Shown: in pieces, positions 44,461 to 54,756 of the stretch
How the letters are laid out: each line of letters begins with the position of its first letter
Position numbering within the stretch: the first letter of the stretch is position 1
Assembly (NCBI GenBank): GCA_014728045.1
Contig: WJMH01000010.1
Coordinates: forward strand, 1-64,000
DNA from: Candidatus Omnitrophota bacterium
GTDB lineage: Bacteria > Omnitrophota > Gorgyraeia > Tantalellales > Tantalellaceae
Direction: 5' to 3'
Length of the DNA: 64,000 bases
Program-made: the position numbers and the translations under genes
Notes under the pieces: model-generated
Databases searched by the model: none
What the model saw: only the letters and a program-made list of their open reading frames with translations
What the model was told of the DNA's origin: nothing

Positions 44461-44803
44461 CTTTACCCTTTACCTTCGTAGCTTTCTTTCCTTTTTTTGC
44501 TCTCAGGTAATACAGTTTGGCTCGCCTTACCTTACCTCTTTTCTTGACCTCTATCTTGTCGATGAGCGGTGAATTGAGCGGAAATACGCGCTCGACACCT
44601 TCACCGTAGGATATGCGCCTGACCGTGAAGGTTTTGGCTATTCCACGGCCCTTTTCCGCGATAACTATCCCGCCGAAGACCTGTATACGCCTTTTATCGC
44701 CTTCTTTGATGCTGAAATGAACATCTACGGTATCGCCTATATCGAACTGCGGCAGATCCTCCTTCGCGTATTTTTTCTCAAGCGCCTCTATCTGTTTCTT
44801 CAT
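44435..44803 (-). CDS. rplS: Ribosomal protein bL19
   Basis: 122 residues. [48 protein letters not shown] and the basic [13 protein letters not shown] end are typical of L19, which bridges the subunits. A Lys-rich tail ([13 protein letters not shown]) extends beyond the usual C-terminus. It lies in the rpsP-trmD-rplS run. Confidence 0.97.
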   Translation of the reverse strand: MKKQIEALEKKYAKEDLPQFDIGDTVDVHFSIKEGDKRRIQVFGGIVIAEKGRGIAKTFTVRRISYGEGVERVFPLNSPLIDKIEVKKRGKVRRAKLYYLRAKKGKKATKVKGKVAKKKEEK

Positions 44804-44830
44804 TTTCTCCTCCTTATAATTATCACCATC

Positions 44831-45517
44831 TCACTTGATCTCTTCCATGAGATCAGGCCTTCTCTGGCGCGTCCTTTCGATCGCCTTCTCCCTGCGCCAC
44901 TGCCCTATCTTTTTCGGGTCTCCGCTCAAAAGCACCTCCGGAACACGCATGTCCATGAATTCAGACGGCCTCGTATACTGCGGGTATTCCAAAAGACCCT
45001 CCTCGAATGATTCATCCCTCAGGCACTCCTCATCCCCAAGAACCCCGGGAATAAGGCGTATAATCGAATCACAGATAACCATCGCCGGGAGCTCTCCGCA
45101 GGTCAGTATATAATCTCCGATGGACAGTTCCATATCGACCAGAGAGCGGATCCTTTCATCAACGCCTTCATAATGCCCGCAGACAAAGATAATATGCTCG
45201 GCTTTGCTTAGCGCCTTGGCAACCGGCTGCCTGAAAAGCTCCCCCTGAGGGGTTATCAGCACGGTCATGGGCAAATCATCTCCAGGAACTGACTTCAGTT
45301 CCTCCAAAGCCTTGTATACCGGCTCCACCTTCATGACCATTCCCGGCCCGCCGCCATAAGGTTTGTCATCTGCCGTCCTGTGGCGATCCTCGGTCCATTT
45401 TCTCAGATTGTGGATATTTATCTCCACAAGACCCTTTTGACGGGCTATCTTGATCATGGATTCGCCGAAGACCCCGCCGAACATATCTGGAAATAGCGTC
45501 AAAATATCGATCTTCAT
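44831..45517 (-). CDS. trmD: tRNA (guanine-N1-)-methyltransferase TrmD
   Basis: 228 residues from the ATG at 45517 (MKIDILTLFPDMF). It methylates G37 of tRNAs that have G36. The trefoil-knot SPOUT site (CGHYEGVDERI, SIGDYILTCGELP) and the RPGVL-like IPGVLGDEECL segment are intact. An upstream TTG inside rpsP is rejected as a start. It follows rpsP by 34 bases, with no rimM between them, unlike most bacteria. Confidence 0.96.
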   Translation of the reverse strand: MKIDILTLFPDMFGGVFGESMIKIARQKGLVEINIHNLRKWTEDRHRTADDKPYGGGPGMVMKVEPVYKALEELKSVPGDDLPMTVLITPQGELFRQPVAKALSKAEHIIFVCGHYEGVDERIRSLVDMELSIGDYILTCGELPAMVICDSIIRLIPGVLGDEECLRDESFEEGLLEYPQYTRPSEFMDMRVPEVLLSGDPKKIGQWRREKAIERTRQRRPDLMEEIK

Positions 45518-45551
45518 AAAATTATAAAAAGAACATCCACCGGTTATGGTG

Positions 45552-45791
45552 CTATATTTCAAGCCTTTTCAGGATACTCTTGACCGTTTCGGACGGTTTT
45601 GCGCCGTTATTGAGCCAGTACTCGACCCTTTCACGGTCAAGGGCTATTTCATTAGCTCCTTTTTTCGGATCGTAGAAACCCAGCTCTTCCAGTGACCTAC
45701 CGTCACGTTTGGTCGATTTGGTCATCGCAACGATCCTGTAAAAAGGCTTCTTCTTGCTGCCGAATTTCTTTAATCTCAGTACCACTGCCAT
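45552..45791 (-). CDS. rpsP: Ribosomal protein bS16
   Basis: 79 residues, the usual size. AVVLRLKKFGSKKKPFYRIVA, RDGRSLEELGFYDP and RVEYWLNNGAKPSETV are the family's conserved blocks. It assembles early into the 30S subunit. Gene order here is murA-rpsP-trmD-rplS-rnhB. Confidence 0.98.
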   Translation of the reverse strand: MAVVLRLKKFGSKKKPFYRIVAMTKSTKRDGRSLEELGFYDPKKGANEIALDRERVEYWLNNGAKPSETVKSILKRLEI

Positions 45792-45822
45792 TCTTATTTC
45801 CTCCTTTTATACTGATATACGT

Positions 45823-47088
45823 CTATTCTTTGACTCTTTTAATGCTGGCTCCCACGTTGGAGAGCTTCTTTTCAATATTCTCATATCCCCTGTCAAGATG
45901 GTACACCCTCGAAACTTCGGTCGTCCCTTCAGCGATAAGCCCGGCAAGGACCAGCGCGGCCGAAGCCCTCAGATCGGAGGCCATGACCGGCGCCCCGCTG
46001 AGCTTCCTGACGCCTTTAATTATGGCGGTAGATCCTTCCAGCAGTATATCCGCGCCCATCCTGTTAAGTTCACTTATATGAATGAACCTTTCCGGGTATA
46101 TCTTTTCGGTTATCACGCTGATACCATCGCTTATAGTGGTGAGGCTCATCATCTGCGCCTGTAAATCCGTTGGAAATCCGGGATAGGTCAAAGTGGTTAT
46201 ATCAGTCGCGTGTATCTTTCCCGAAGAACGCTGGGCTTCGATGCCCCCTTCGCGTTCTTTTATCTTTCCCCCGCAATCTTCGAGCTTATCAATGAGCGCA
46301 AGGTTATGTTCTGACCTCGCCCCCTCCAGGAAAAGCCTTCCCCCGGTGAGCACGGCGCTTATCATGTAGGTACCCGTTTCGATCCTGTCGGGTATCACCG
46401 AATGGTGAACGCCTCCTAGACCCTTGACCCCCCGGACCTTTATCGTTGGGGTTCCTTTACCTCGTATATCCGCCCCCATCTCTATTAAAAAATCGACCAA
46501 GTCTCCCAGTTCCGGCTCGCAGGCCGCGTCCTCTATGACCGTTTCACCCTCGGCAAGCACCGCTGCCATGATGGTATTGGCCGTTGCCAGTACACTTGAA
46601 CCGAAGTGGCCCCCAAGATATATTTTGGCGCCTTTTAGTTTCCTGGCCCGGGCGACTATATACCCGCCTTCTATACGTATATCAGCGCCAAGAGCTCTCA
46701 ATCCCTTAAGATGAAGGTCTATAGGCCTCGGGCCGATCACGCAACCTCCCGGGAAGGAGACCTTTGCCTCTCCATACCTGGCCAGCAGTGGCCCCAGGAC
46801 GGTTATGGACGCTCTCATGGTGCTTACCAGTTCATATGCGGCGGTGACGCTTTTAACCTGCCCGCTTTTGACGGTTATGCAATCTTTCTCCCGCACAGCT
46901 TCCCGCCCCAAAGCACCAAGGATATCCACCATGGTGGAAACATCCTTAAGGTCGGGAGAATTGGCGACCTTACATTCCTCGTCCGTCATGAGTGTCGCCG
47001 CAAGGATCGGAAGGCACGCGTTCTTGGCCCCGCTTATACGTACATTGCCTGAAAGCGGCCTGCCGCCTTTTATGACCAGTTTATCCAT
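45823..47088 (-). CDS. murA: UDP-N-acetylglucosamine 1-carboxyvinyltransferase
   Basis: 421 residues. First committed step of peptidoglycan synthesis. The Lys-Asn pair (SGAKNACLP), and the fosfomycin-target cysteine in PGGCVIGPRPIDLHL, are both present, so the enzyme should be active and fosfomycin-sensitive at that site. It overlaps prmC by eight bases. It supports a cell wall, together with the PDZ/CtpA envelope genes. Confidence 0.97.
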   Translation of the reverse strand: MDKLVIKGGRPLSGNVRISGAKNACLPILAATLMTDEECKVANSPDLKDVSTMVDILGALGREAVREKDCITVKSGQVKSVTAAYELVSTMRASITVLGPLLARYGEAKVSFPGGCVIGPRPIDLHLKGLRALGADIRIEGGYIVARARKLKGAKIYLGGHFGSSVLATANTIMAAVLAEGETVIEDAACEPELGDLVDFLIEMGADIRGKGTPTIKVRGVKGLGGVHHSVIPDRIETGTYMISAVLTGGRLFLEGARSEHNLALIDKLEDCGGKIKEREGGIEAQRSSGKIHATDITTLTYPGFPTDLQAQMMSLTTISDGISVITEKIYPERFIHISELNRMGADILLEGSTAIIKGVRKLSGAPVMASDLRASAALVLAGLIAEGTTEVSRVYHLDRGYENIEKKLSNVGASIKRVKE

Positions 47089-47764
47089 CCTTATTCCCCG
47101 CGATAACCCGTTCGTACCCGTTAAAATCCCTGAACGAACTCACAGAAACATAACCGCATCTTTTAAAAAGGTCCTTGACCTTCTCCGCCTGGTCGTAACC
47201 GACCTCCACCGCGAGCAATCCTCCCGGTGAAAGGTATTTTTCACTTTCGGGAATTATCCGGTTCAGGTAATCCATGCCCTCGGTGCCCGCGTAAAGAGCG
47301 ACTTTCGGTTCGGCCTTGACCCAGGCATCCAAATCCGCGTAGTCCTTATCGGACACGTACGGCGGATTTGAAACTATACAGTCGAAAGCGGCCTCGTATT
47401 CCCTTCCGAAAGCATCAAATAGATCCGAGACAACAAGAAGTATCCTTTCCTCCATCCCAAAGACCCTGCGGTTTTCACCGGCTACACTTATCGCATCTGA
47501 GCTGATATCACTTGCGGTGATCCTCACCCCTTCGAGCATATCGGCTATCCCCAGCGCGACTGCGCCGCTACCCGTGCACATATCAAGTAGATAATGTTCA
47601 CCGGTGCGCTTCTGCCGGCAGAAGTTGACCGCAACATCAACCAATAGTTCCGTCTCCGGCCGCGGGATAAGAACCCTTTCATCGACAATGATATCCATGC
47701 CCATGAATCTGGTCCTGCGCTTTTCATACTGCACGGGGACGGTTTCACTGTAATCAATCATCAC
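47081..47764 (-). CDS. prmC: Release factor glutamine methyltransferase PrmC, short form
   Basis: 227 residues, against about 280 for typical PrmC. The catalytic domain is complete: FMGMDIIVDERVLIPRPETELLV, SAM motif LDMCTGSGAVALGIA and substrate motif SNPPYVS. The N-terminal helical domain that helps contact the release factor is missing; the frame opens only three bases after the prfA stop, so no room remains. It methylates the GGQ Gln of release factors such as PrfA next door. Confidence 0.92.
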   Translation of the reverse strand: MMIDYSETVPVQYEKRRTRFMGMDIIVDERVLIPRPETELLVDVAVNFCRQKRTGEHYLLDMCTGSGAVALGIADMLEGVRITASDISSDAISVAGENRRVFGMEERILLVVSDLFDAFGREYEAAFDCIVSNPPYVSDKDYADLDAWVKAEPKVALYAGTEGMDYLNRIIPESEKYLSPGGLLAVEVGYDQAEKVKDLFKRCGYVSVSSFRDFNGYERVIAGNKDG

Positions 47765-47767
47765 TTC

Positions 47768-48847
47768 CTACGCCGCTCCCAGCCTGAGTTTGCGGTCCTC
47801 TTCCGTAAGCGGTTCTATAATGCAATCGAGATCCCCTTCCAGTATGTTCGCAAGATTATATACTGTCAGGTTCACTCTGTGGTCAGTAACCCTGTTCTCC
47901 GGGAAATTGTATGTCCTGATCTTCTGGGAACGGTCACCGCTACCCACCTGTTTTTTCCGCTGTTCGGATATTTCCTTTCTCTGGTCCTCCTGCTTCTTCT
48001 CCAGGATGCGTGCCTTCAATACCTTCATCGCTTTAGCTTTGTTTTTATGCTGGCTGCGTTCATCCTGGCAGCTTACCACTAATCCCGTCGGCAGATGGGT
48101 TATCCGCACTGCCGAATCGGTAGTGTTCACGTGCTGCCCCCCGGCGCCGGTGGAACGATAAACATCTATCTTAAGGTCCTGGGCCTTAATATCCACCTCA
48201 ACGTCCTCCGCTTCGGGAAGAACCGCGACGGTAGCCGCCGATGTATGAATACGCCCGCTGGCTTCTGTCTCAGGAACGCGCTGCACCCTGTGGGTGCCCA
48301 TTTCGAACCTCATGTATTTGAAAACGTTATACCCTTCGACGGAAAAGATGATCTCTTTTATCCCGCCCATTTCCGACTCGCTTGCGCTGATAAGTGCTAT
48401 TTTCCACTCCTTACCGGCGGCGTATTTGCAGTACATCTTGTAAAGATCAGCGGCAAAAAGGCTTGCTTCAACGCCACCCGTACCTGCCCTGATCTCCATT
48501 ATAACATTACGCTTGTAATCTTCGCTGTCCTCTGAAAGGAGCATATCCTCAAGCTGTTTTCTTTCACTGTCGATAGCAGATTGTATTTCTTCGAGTTCCT
48601 TGCTGGCCAGCAAGGAATATTCGCTGCCCTCACCTTCTTCCTCGATCATTTTCTGGAGAGCCTCTTTTTCTCGGACAAGAGTTCTGTACTTATCGTACCC
48701 GGCCACCAGGTCCTTAAGATCGGAATATTTTTTCGCCTTCAGGCGGTACTTCTCCCTGTCCGAAAGCAGTTCAGGAGAAGAAAGCTCTTTCTCGAGCTTT
48801 TGGTATTCCTCTTTCTTTTTTTTCAGCTGATCGAACACTTTTTCCAT
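47768..48847 (-). CDS. prfA: Peptide chain release factor 1
   Basis: 359 residues. It recognises UAA and UAG. The GGQ loop STGAGGQHVNTTDSAVRITH is intact and a long N-terminal coiled-coil domain precedes it. Codon-recognition region RVPETEASGRIHTS is of the RF1 type. It is followed directly by its modifying enzyme gene prmC. It precedes rpmE in reverse order, a common bacterial arrangement (rpmE-prfA-prmC). Confidence 0.97.
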   Translation of the reverse strand: MEKVFDQLKKKKEEYQKLEKELSSPELLSDREKYRLKAKKYSDLKDLVAGYDKYRTLVREKEALQKMIEEEGEGSEYSLLASKELEEIQSAIDSERKQLEDMLLSEDSEDYKRNVIMEIRAGTGGVEASLFAADLYKMYCKYAAGKEWKIALISASESEMGGIKEIIFSVEGYNVFKYMRFEMGTHRVQRVPETEASGRIHTSAATVAVLPEAEDVEVDIKAQDLKIDVYRSTGAGGQHVNTTDSAVRITHLPTGLVVSCQDERSQHKNKAKAMKVLKARILEKKQEDQRKEISEQRKKQVGSGDRSQKIRTYNFPENRVTDHRVNLTVYNLANILEGDLDCIIEPLTEEDRKLRLGAA

Positions 48848-48952
48848 AAGAACCTAAAACTGTTTTATTTACGAAGAAAGCGTATAACCCTCGGAACTGA
48901 TCCGGCACGTTACACGCTATCCCGTTTAACACACGACAAGCTATTAACCAGG

Positions 48953-49225
48953 TTAAGATCTATCTTCCTGCGACTCAGCGCTTTGTTGTTCGTTGTTTTT
49001 CTTCTCGGGCGCTTTAGGCGATTCTTTTTTGCTGCCATACCGTTTCTGGAACCTTTCAACCCTTCCGGCCGAGTCGACGAGTTTCTGCTTACCCGTATAG
49101 AACGGATGACATTTTGAGCAGATCTCGACATGTATGTTTTTTTTGGTCGAACGGGTATGCACTGTATTTCCGCAAGCACATACTATAGTCGCTTCCTTAT
49201 ATTCCGGATGTATACCTTTCTTCAC
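48953..49225 (-). CDS. rpmE: Ribosomal protein bL31, zinc-binding type
   Basis: 90 residues. [20 protein letters not shown] with C16, C18, C36 and C39 shows the zinc-containing form. The C-terminal extension after KRYGS is Lys/Glu/Gln-rich and longer than usual. An identical-zinc-free paralog used under zinc limitation is not seen here. It stands between rho and prfA. Confidence 0.96.
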   Translation of the reverse strand: MKKGIHPEYKEATIVCACGNTVHTRSTKKNIHVEICSKCHPFYTGKQKLVDSAGRVERFQKRYGSKKESPKAPEKKNNEQQSAESQEDRS

Positions 49226-49363
49226 TTCTAACCCCCTTTATAAATATAATATTTTATTACAGTTACATAAGGAATGATTATTTTACTAAAATTCAGATAA
49301 ATATCAAGTATTAAATGCTGAAAATAAGGCTGTTAGCCTAAATGCTTTATCGATAAGACCTTA

Positions 49364-49389
49364 AGTGCCCTTTCTCGAGCAAGGGCACT
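49364..49389 (-). terminator. Hairpin after rho
   Basis: AGTGCCCTT and AAGGGCACT form a perfect 9-bp stem with an 8-base loop, about 28 bases after the rho stop. The following minus-strand sequence is only mildly T-rich, so termination may be partial, letting rpmE be read through. A second small hairpin (about 49325-49340, AGGCT/AGCCT) is followed by TATTTT. Confidence 0.55.
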
Positions 49390-49417
49390 CTCCGGCACAG
49401 TCCTGGGGCGAAAGCTA

Positions 49418-50739
<1,322 letters not shown>

Positions 50740-50755
<16 letters not shown>

Positions 50756-51318
50756 ATCCTTTCCACTCCTTCTTTTATGTCTTTGATTTTAGTGCTGTTA
50801 TCTATGATATAATCGGCGAATCTGGTCTTTTCCGAAAGAGCCATCTGGCAATCCATGATTCTTTTGGCTTCTTCCTCAGACATCCCCCGATCAGTAGCCC
50901 TTTTTACCTGTGTCCGCTCATCAGCGGTCACGACCACCACCTTGTCCACGAATTCATCAAGACCGGATTCGATAAGTAGCGGCGCATCGACCACGACAAC
51001 ATCGCTCGGAGACCTTTTCACAAGTTCCCTAATACGGAAGATAATGACCGGATGCATTATGCCGCAGAGGGCGTTCAGCTTAGTCCTGTCCCGGAAAACT
51101 TTTTTGCCCAGTTTCCTGCGATCGATCTTGCCATCGATAAGTATATCACTGCCGAACATACCCACGACCTTGAACTTGATATCCTCATCCTTCTCCAGAA
51201 GATCATGGGCGATCTCATCGGCATCCACGATCTCGGCACCTTTTGCGGCGAACATCTGAGCAACGGTCGTCTTGCCTGTTGCCAGACCGCCTGTTACACC
51301 GATTACCTTCTTTTCCAT
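50740..51318 (-). CDS. coaE: Dephospho-CoA kinase
   Basis: 192 residues. Last step of CoA synthesis. [17 protein letters not shown] is the P-loop; [10 protein letters not shown] and [16 protein letters not shown] are the substrate-binding blocks. It overlaps polA by one base, in the polA-coaE-rho order common in several phyla. Confidence 0.96.
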
Positions 51319-53960
51319 CAGACCTCGATCTCCTTCATATCGAACCAGTTGGGGCCTTTTTCCATATCCACCACAAGGGGAACCTTAAGATCAATTACCC
51401 CCTCCATGAAAGTTTTGACCTGTCTGGCGACCTCCTCTATATCTTTATCGGGGACCTCGAACACCAGCTCGTCGTGGACCTGGATGAGCATGTTAACCCC
51501 GCTTCCGTCAAAAGCTTTGTGGGTCTCTATCATGGCCAGTTTGATAAGATCGGCGGCCGACCCCTGTACGGGGGTATTGACCGCAGTCCGTTCGGCAAAA
51601 CCGCGGACCCGGTCGTTATCGCTGTTTATCTCAGGGATATAGCGCCTCCTATTGAGCAAGGTCGTGACATATCCCTTCTCTCCGGCATCCGAGATGGTGC
51701 TGTCTATGAACTTCTTAACCCCGCTGTACCTGCTGAAATAGGAATCAATGAACCTTTCCGCTTCATCCAGCCGTATGCCAAGGTCCTTGGCAAGACCGAA
51801 AGGGCTCATCCCGTAAACTATGCCGAAATTGACCGTTTTAGCAACAGCTCTCATCTTGCCGGTGACATCGGAGGCGGAACAGTCGAAAATGAGAGAGGCG
51901 GTGTACCTGTGAACGTCTTCCTCCCTGCTGAAAGCCTTTATCAGATTCTTATCCCCGGATAGATGAGCGAGTATTCTGAGTTCCACCTGTGAATAGTCCG
52001 CCGCAAGGAGGAGTTTTCCCCTGGATGGCTTGAATGCCCGGCGTATCTCCTTGCCCATGACGGTCTTGATGGGAATATTCTGCAGGTTAGGTTCACTGGA
52101 TGAGAGCCTTCCGGTTGCCGTTACGGCCTGGTTGAACCGTGCGTGCAGCCTGTGCGTTTTTTTATCGACGAGACCCAGGATGGAATCATAATAGGCCGTC
52201 TTAAGTTTATTCAGTTCCCGGTACTCAAGTAGTTCAGCGGGAAGCTCATGCTGCTTAGCGAGCCTGCGTAAGACCCCCTCGTCCGTGGAAGCACCTGTTT
52301 TGGTCCTCTTGATGACAGGCAGCGAAAGCTTCTCGTAAAGGATGACCTGTAGCTGCTTAGGCGAATTTATATTGAACTTCTCTCCCGCCAGTTCATGTAT
52401 CCTCGAGGTCAGTTCATCCAGTTTTTTTCCCAGAGCTTTCGATCTCTGCTTGAGATACTCGACGTCTATAGCAACCCCGGTCTGTTCCATATCGGCAAGC
52501 ACTTTTATGAGCGGCATCTCAACCTCGTTGAACAAGGAATTGAGCTTTTTCTTCCTGAGAACGGGATCGAGTATCTTGAACAGCCTGTATATGATATCGC
52601 TCTGTTCGCAGCAGAGGCGGCTGCCGGCTTCGCCAGCGAGATCCAGGGTGGCCTGACCGGTATCATCGAACTTGCCTTCACCCCGGGATAGATCGTAGCC
52701 AAGATGCCTCTCGGCCATCGCCCGGAGCGCATAATTAGGCCTTGAGGGTTCACTGAGATATTCTGCCAGCATCACATCGAAAGACATACCCCGCATCTTT
52801 ATTCCGTTTTGTCTGAGAATTAAGAGGTCTTCCTTAAGGTCATATCCGATCTTTTGGATAGTTTCGTCCTCAAGGATTTCTTTCACCGCACCGAAAACCC
52901 TGCCTTTATTGTGCGAAAAGGGGATAAAAAAAGACTCTCCCTCCCGGGATGAAGCGGCAAGGCCATGAAGAGCACCACCTTCCCCTCCGCGTAGAAGGCT
53001 GAAGGAAACACGCTTTTTACCTGAGATCCCCGAAAAGAGTTCCCTGACCTTTTTCTCTGCGTCAACCGTGGAATATTTCCCCTCAACGGCCTCCCTGGGA
53101 CTGATCTGTCTGAGCAGCTTCTCGAACTCAAACTCCCTGAATAATTCCTCCAGCCGCTCCGCATTCGGTTCTCCCAGTTCGGCTTCACCGAAGTCGAACT
53201 CTATCGGAACTTCCCTGTCCAACTCGACCAGCTCCCGGCTCAATTGTGCCATCTCCCTGCCCTGTTCAAGTTTCCTCTTAACCGACTTGGATGAAACCTC
53301 CTCCAGGTTCGTGTAGATATCATCTACAGTGCCGTATTGCTTAATCAGTTTTGCGGCAGTCACCTTTCCTATACCCTTGACCCCGGGTATATTGTCGCTT
53401 GTGTCACCCGTTAACGCCATGAATTCGACCATGCCACCGGGATCCACCCCGTATTTTTCCTTTACTTTATCCGCATCATAGACCTTCTCGCCCGAGGTAT
53501 GCGGGCTGAGCACCTTCACTTTTCCGTCGACCAGCTGGAGAGCGTCCTTGTCGCTGGTGACTATAGTAACATCCAGCCCCTTCTTCTTCGCTTTCTCTGC
53601 CAGGGTGGCGATTATGTCATCTGCTTCATAGCCCTCAAGTTCGCATACCGGCACATTATAGGCCTTTACCAGTTCCTTTATCCTGGGGATCTGGTCAATA
53701 AGTTCCTCGGGCGTTGGCTTCCTGTGGATCTTGTATTCCTCGTATTTTTCATGCCTGACAGTAGGGGCCGCCAGGTCGAAGACCACCGCCAGCATATCGG
53801 GCTGATTGTCTTTTATAAGTTTGTTGAACATGTTCACGAAACCGTATATGGCGTTAGTAGGCATGCCTTTGGACGTGCTAAGCTGCTGTATGGCATAGAA
53901 AGCCCTGTAACACAGCGAAGTACCGTCTATAAGGTAAATATTTTTGCTTTTCTTGTTCAT
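51318..53960 (-). CDS. polA: DNA polymerase I, proofreading domain degenerate
   Basis: 880 residues in three parts. The 5' nuclease (about 1-290) starts YLIDGTSLCYRAFYAI. The 3'-5' exonuclease-like domain (about 300-480) lacks the first DxE metal pair: the expected strand reads VSFSLLRGGEGG, so proofreading is probably lost. The polymerase domain is complete with motif A DYSQVELRILAHLSGD, the O-helix KTVNFGIVYGM and motif C QVHDELVFE. It repairs gaps and removes Okazaki primers. A consensus promoter sits about 147 bases upstream; there is no clear ribosome binding site before the ATG. Confidence 0.97.
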   Translation of the reverse strand: MNKKSKNIYLIDGTSLCYRAFYAIQQLSTSKGMPTNAIYGFVNMFNKLIKDNQPDMLAVVFDLAAPTVRHEKYEEYKIHRKPTPEELIDQIPRIKELVKAYNVPVCELEGYEADDIIATLAEKAKKKGLDVTIVTSDKDALQLVDGKVKVLSPHTSGEKVYDADKVKEKYGVDPGGMVEFMALTGDTSDNIPGVKGIGKVTAAKLIKQYGTVDDIYTNLEEVSSKSVKRKLEQGREMAQLSRELVELDREVPIEFDFGEAELGEPNAERLEELFREFEFEKLLRQISPREAVEGKYSTVDAEKKVRELFSGISGKKRVSFSLLRGGEGGALHGLAASSREGESFFIPFSHNKGRVFGAVKEILEDETIQKIGYDLKEDLLILRQNGIKMRGMSFDVMLAEYLSEPSRPNYALRAMAERHLGYDLSRGEGKFDDTGQATLDLAGEAGSRLCCEQSDIIYRLFKILDPVLRKKKLNSLFNEVEMPLIKVLADMEQTGVAIDVEYLKQRSKALGKKLDELTSRIHELAGEKFNINSPKQLQVILYEKLSLPVIKRTKTGASTDEGVLRRLAKQHELPAELLEYRELNKLKTAYYDSILGLVDKKTHRLHARFNQAVTATGRLSSSEPNLQNIPIKTVMGKEIRRAFKPSRGKLLLAADYSQVELRILAHLSGDKNLIKAFSREEDVHRYTASLIFDCSASDVTGKMRAVAKTVNFGIVYGMSPFGLAKDLGIRLDEAERFIDSYFSRYSGVKKFIDSTISDAGEKGYVTTLLNRRRYIPEINSDNDRVRGFAERTAVNTPVQGSAADLIKLAMIETHKAFDGSGVNMLIQVHDELVFEVPDKDIEEVARQVKTFMEGVIDLKVPLVVDMEKGPNWFDMKEIEV

Positions 53961-54106
53961 TCTAAAAGATTTAATAGGGTCGGGTATATAAAATAAATTA
54001 ATATAAGGATGGCGTGCTATATTTCTTTTATTCTATTTATCTAGCAGTTGATGTTCTGGGTCAATATCAGGGAACCCCTTTGGTGAGTCTTTAAGTGGCT
54101 ATGAAT

Positions 54107-54134
54107 ATTATATATATAAACATATTTATGTCAA
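54107..54134 (-). promoter_or_regulatory. Consensus promoter of polA-coaE-rho run
   Basis: Perfect TTGACA (54129-54134) and perfect TATAAT (54107-54112) with a 16-base spacer. The first 12 bases, TTGACATAAATA, are identical to those of the tRNA-Thr-tuf promoter. The predicted leader to polA is about 140 bases and has no open frame. Confidence 0.88.
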
Positions 54135-54155
54135 GCAAATAATTTTAAGCAGACC

Positions 54156-54722
54156 TTACTGGAACCTGTCGAGCTCTTCGCTTATCTGATCAAGCTGGGC
54201 CAGGATCCTTTCTTTATCGCACTCGCCGGAAACAAGTAGATTTTTAAGTTCTCCCGTGCGGCTTTTAAGCTTGTTCACTCTTTCGCGGCGCCTTTTCTGC
54301 TCTGAGGATAGCCTGGAAACAAGGTGATTTATAGAATCGGCGACATCCTGCAGCTCGTCCTTCTCCCTGAGCTTTAAGCTCTCTCCGTAATTCCCGGCGG
54401 CGATATGCCTGAGAAACCTCTTAATCCTGTAAATGGGACCGGCTATCCTGTTGGAAAGGATAAGTCCTATGAGAATGACCAGAGGGGTCAGCAAAAGCAG
54501 CCGGAGGAGCAAGACCATGTTGACCTTCTTGACGATATCAAGCAGAAGACCCTGAGGATAAACCGCTGCGAGCTTCTCCCCGAACATAACCCAGGTAGTA
54601 ACATATACCATATACCCGGTGACGATGGCCGTAGAAAACATAAAAACAAGTATAAGGCTGATATACCTTATCTGGAACCTCCGTGCTATAAACAGCCTAG
54701 TTCTTTTCCTTATCGTAGACAT
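54156..54722 (-). CDS. Membrane HAMP-domain protein
   Basis: 188 residues: two membrane helices (about 20-42 and 68-92), a HAMP domain (RIAGPIYRIKRFLRHIAAGN, about 93-145) and a C-terminal coiled coil. No kinase or methyl-accepting domain follows. Such short HAMP proteins may relay a signal to a partner or be structural. It is the last gene of the 57442-54156 run and follows the PDZ protein gene by 34 bases. Confidence 0.82.
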   Translation of the reverse strand: MSTIRKRTRLFIARRFQIRYISLILVFMFSTAIVTGYMVYVTTWVMFGEKLAAVYPQGLLLDIVKKVNMVLLLRLLLLTPLVILIGLILSNRIAGPIYRIKRFLRHIAAGNYGESLKLREKDELQDVADSINHLVSRLSSEQKRRRERVNKLKSRTGELKNLLVSGECDKERILAQLDQISEELDRFQ

Positions 54723-54756
54723 CTGGCTTACTCCCCTTTCCCGGACAAGATCGCGC

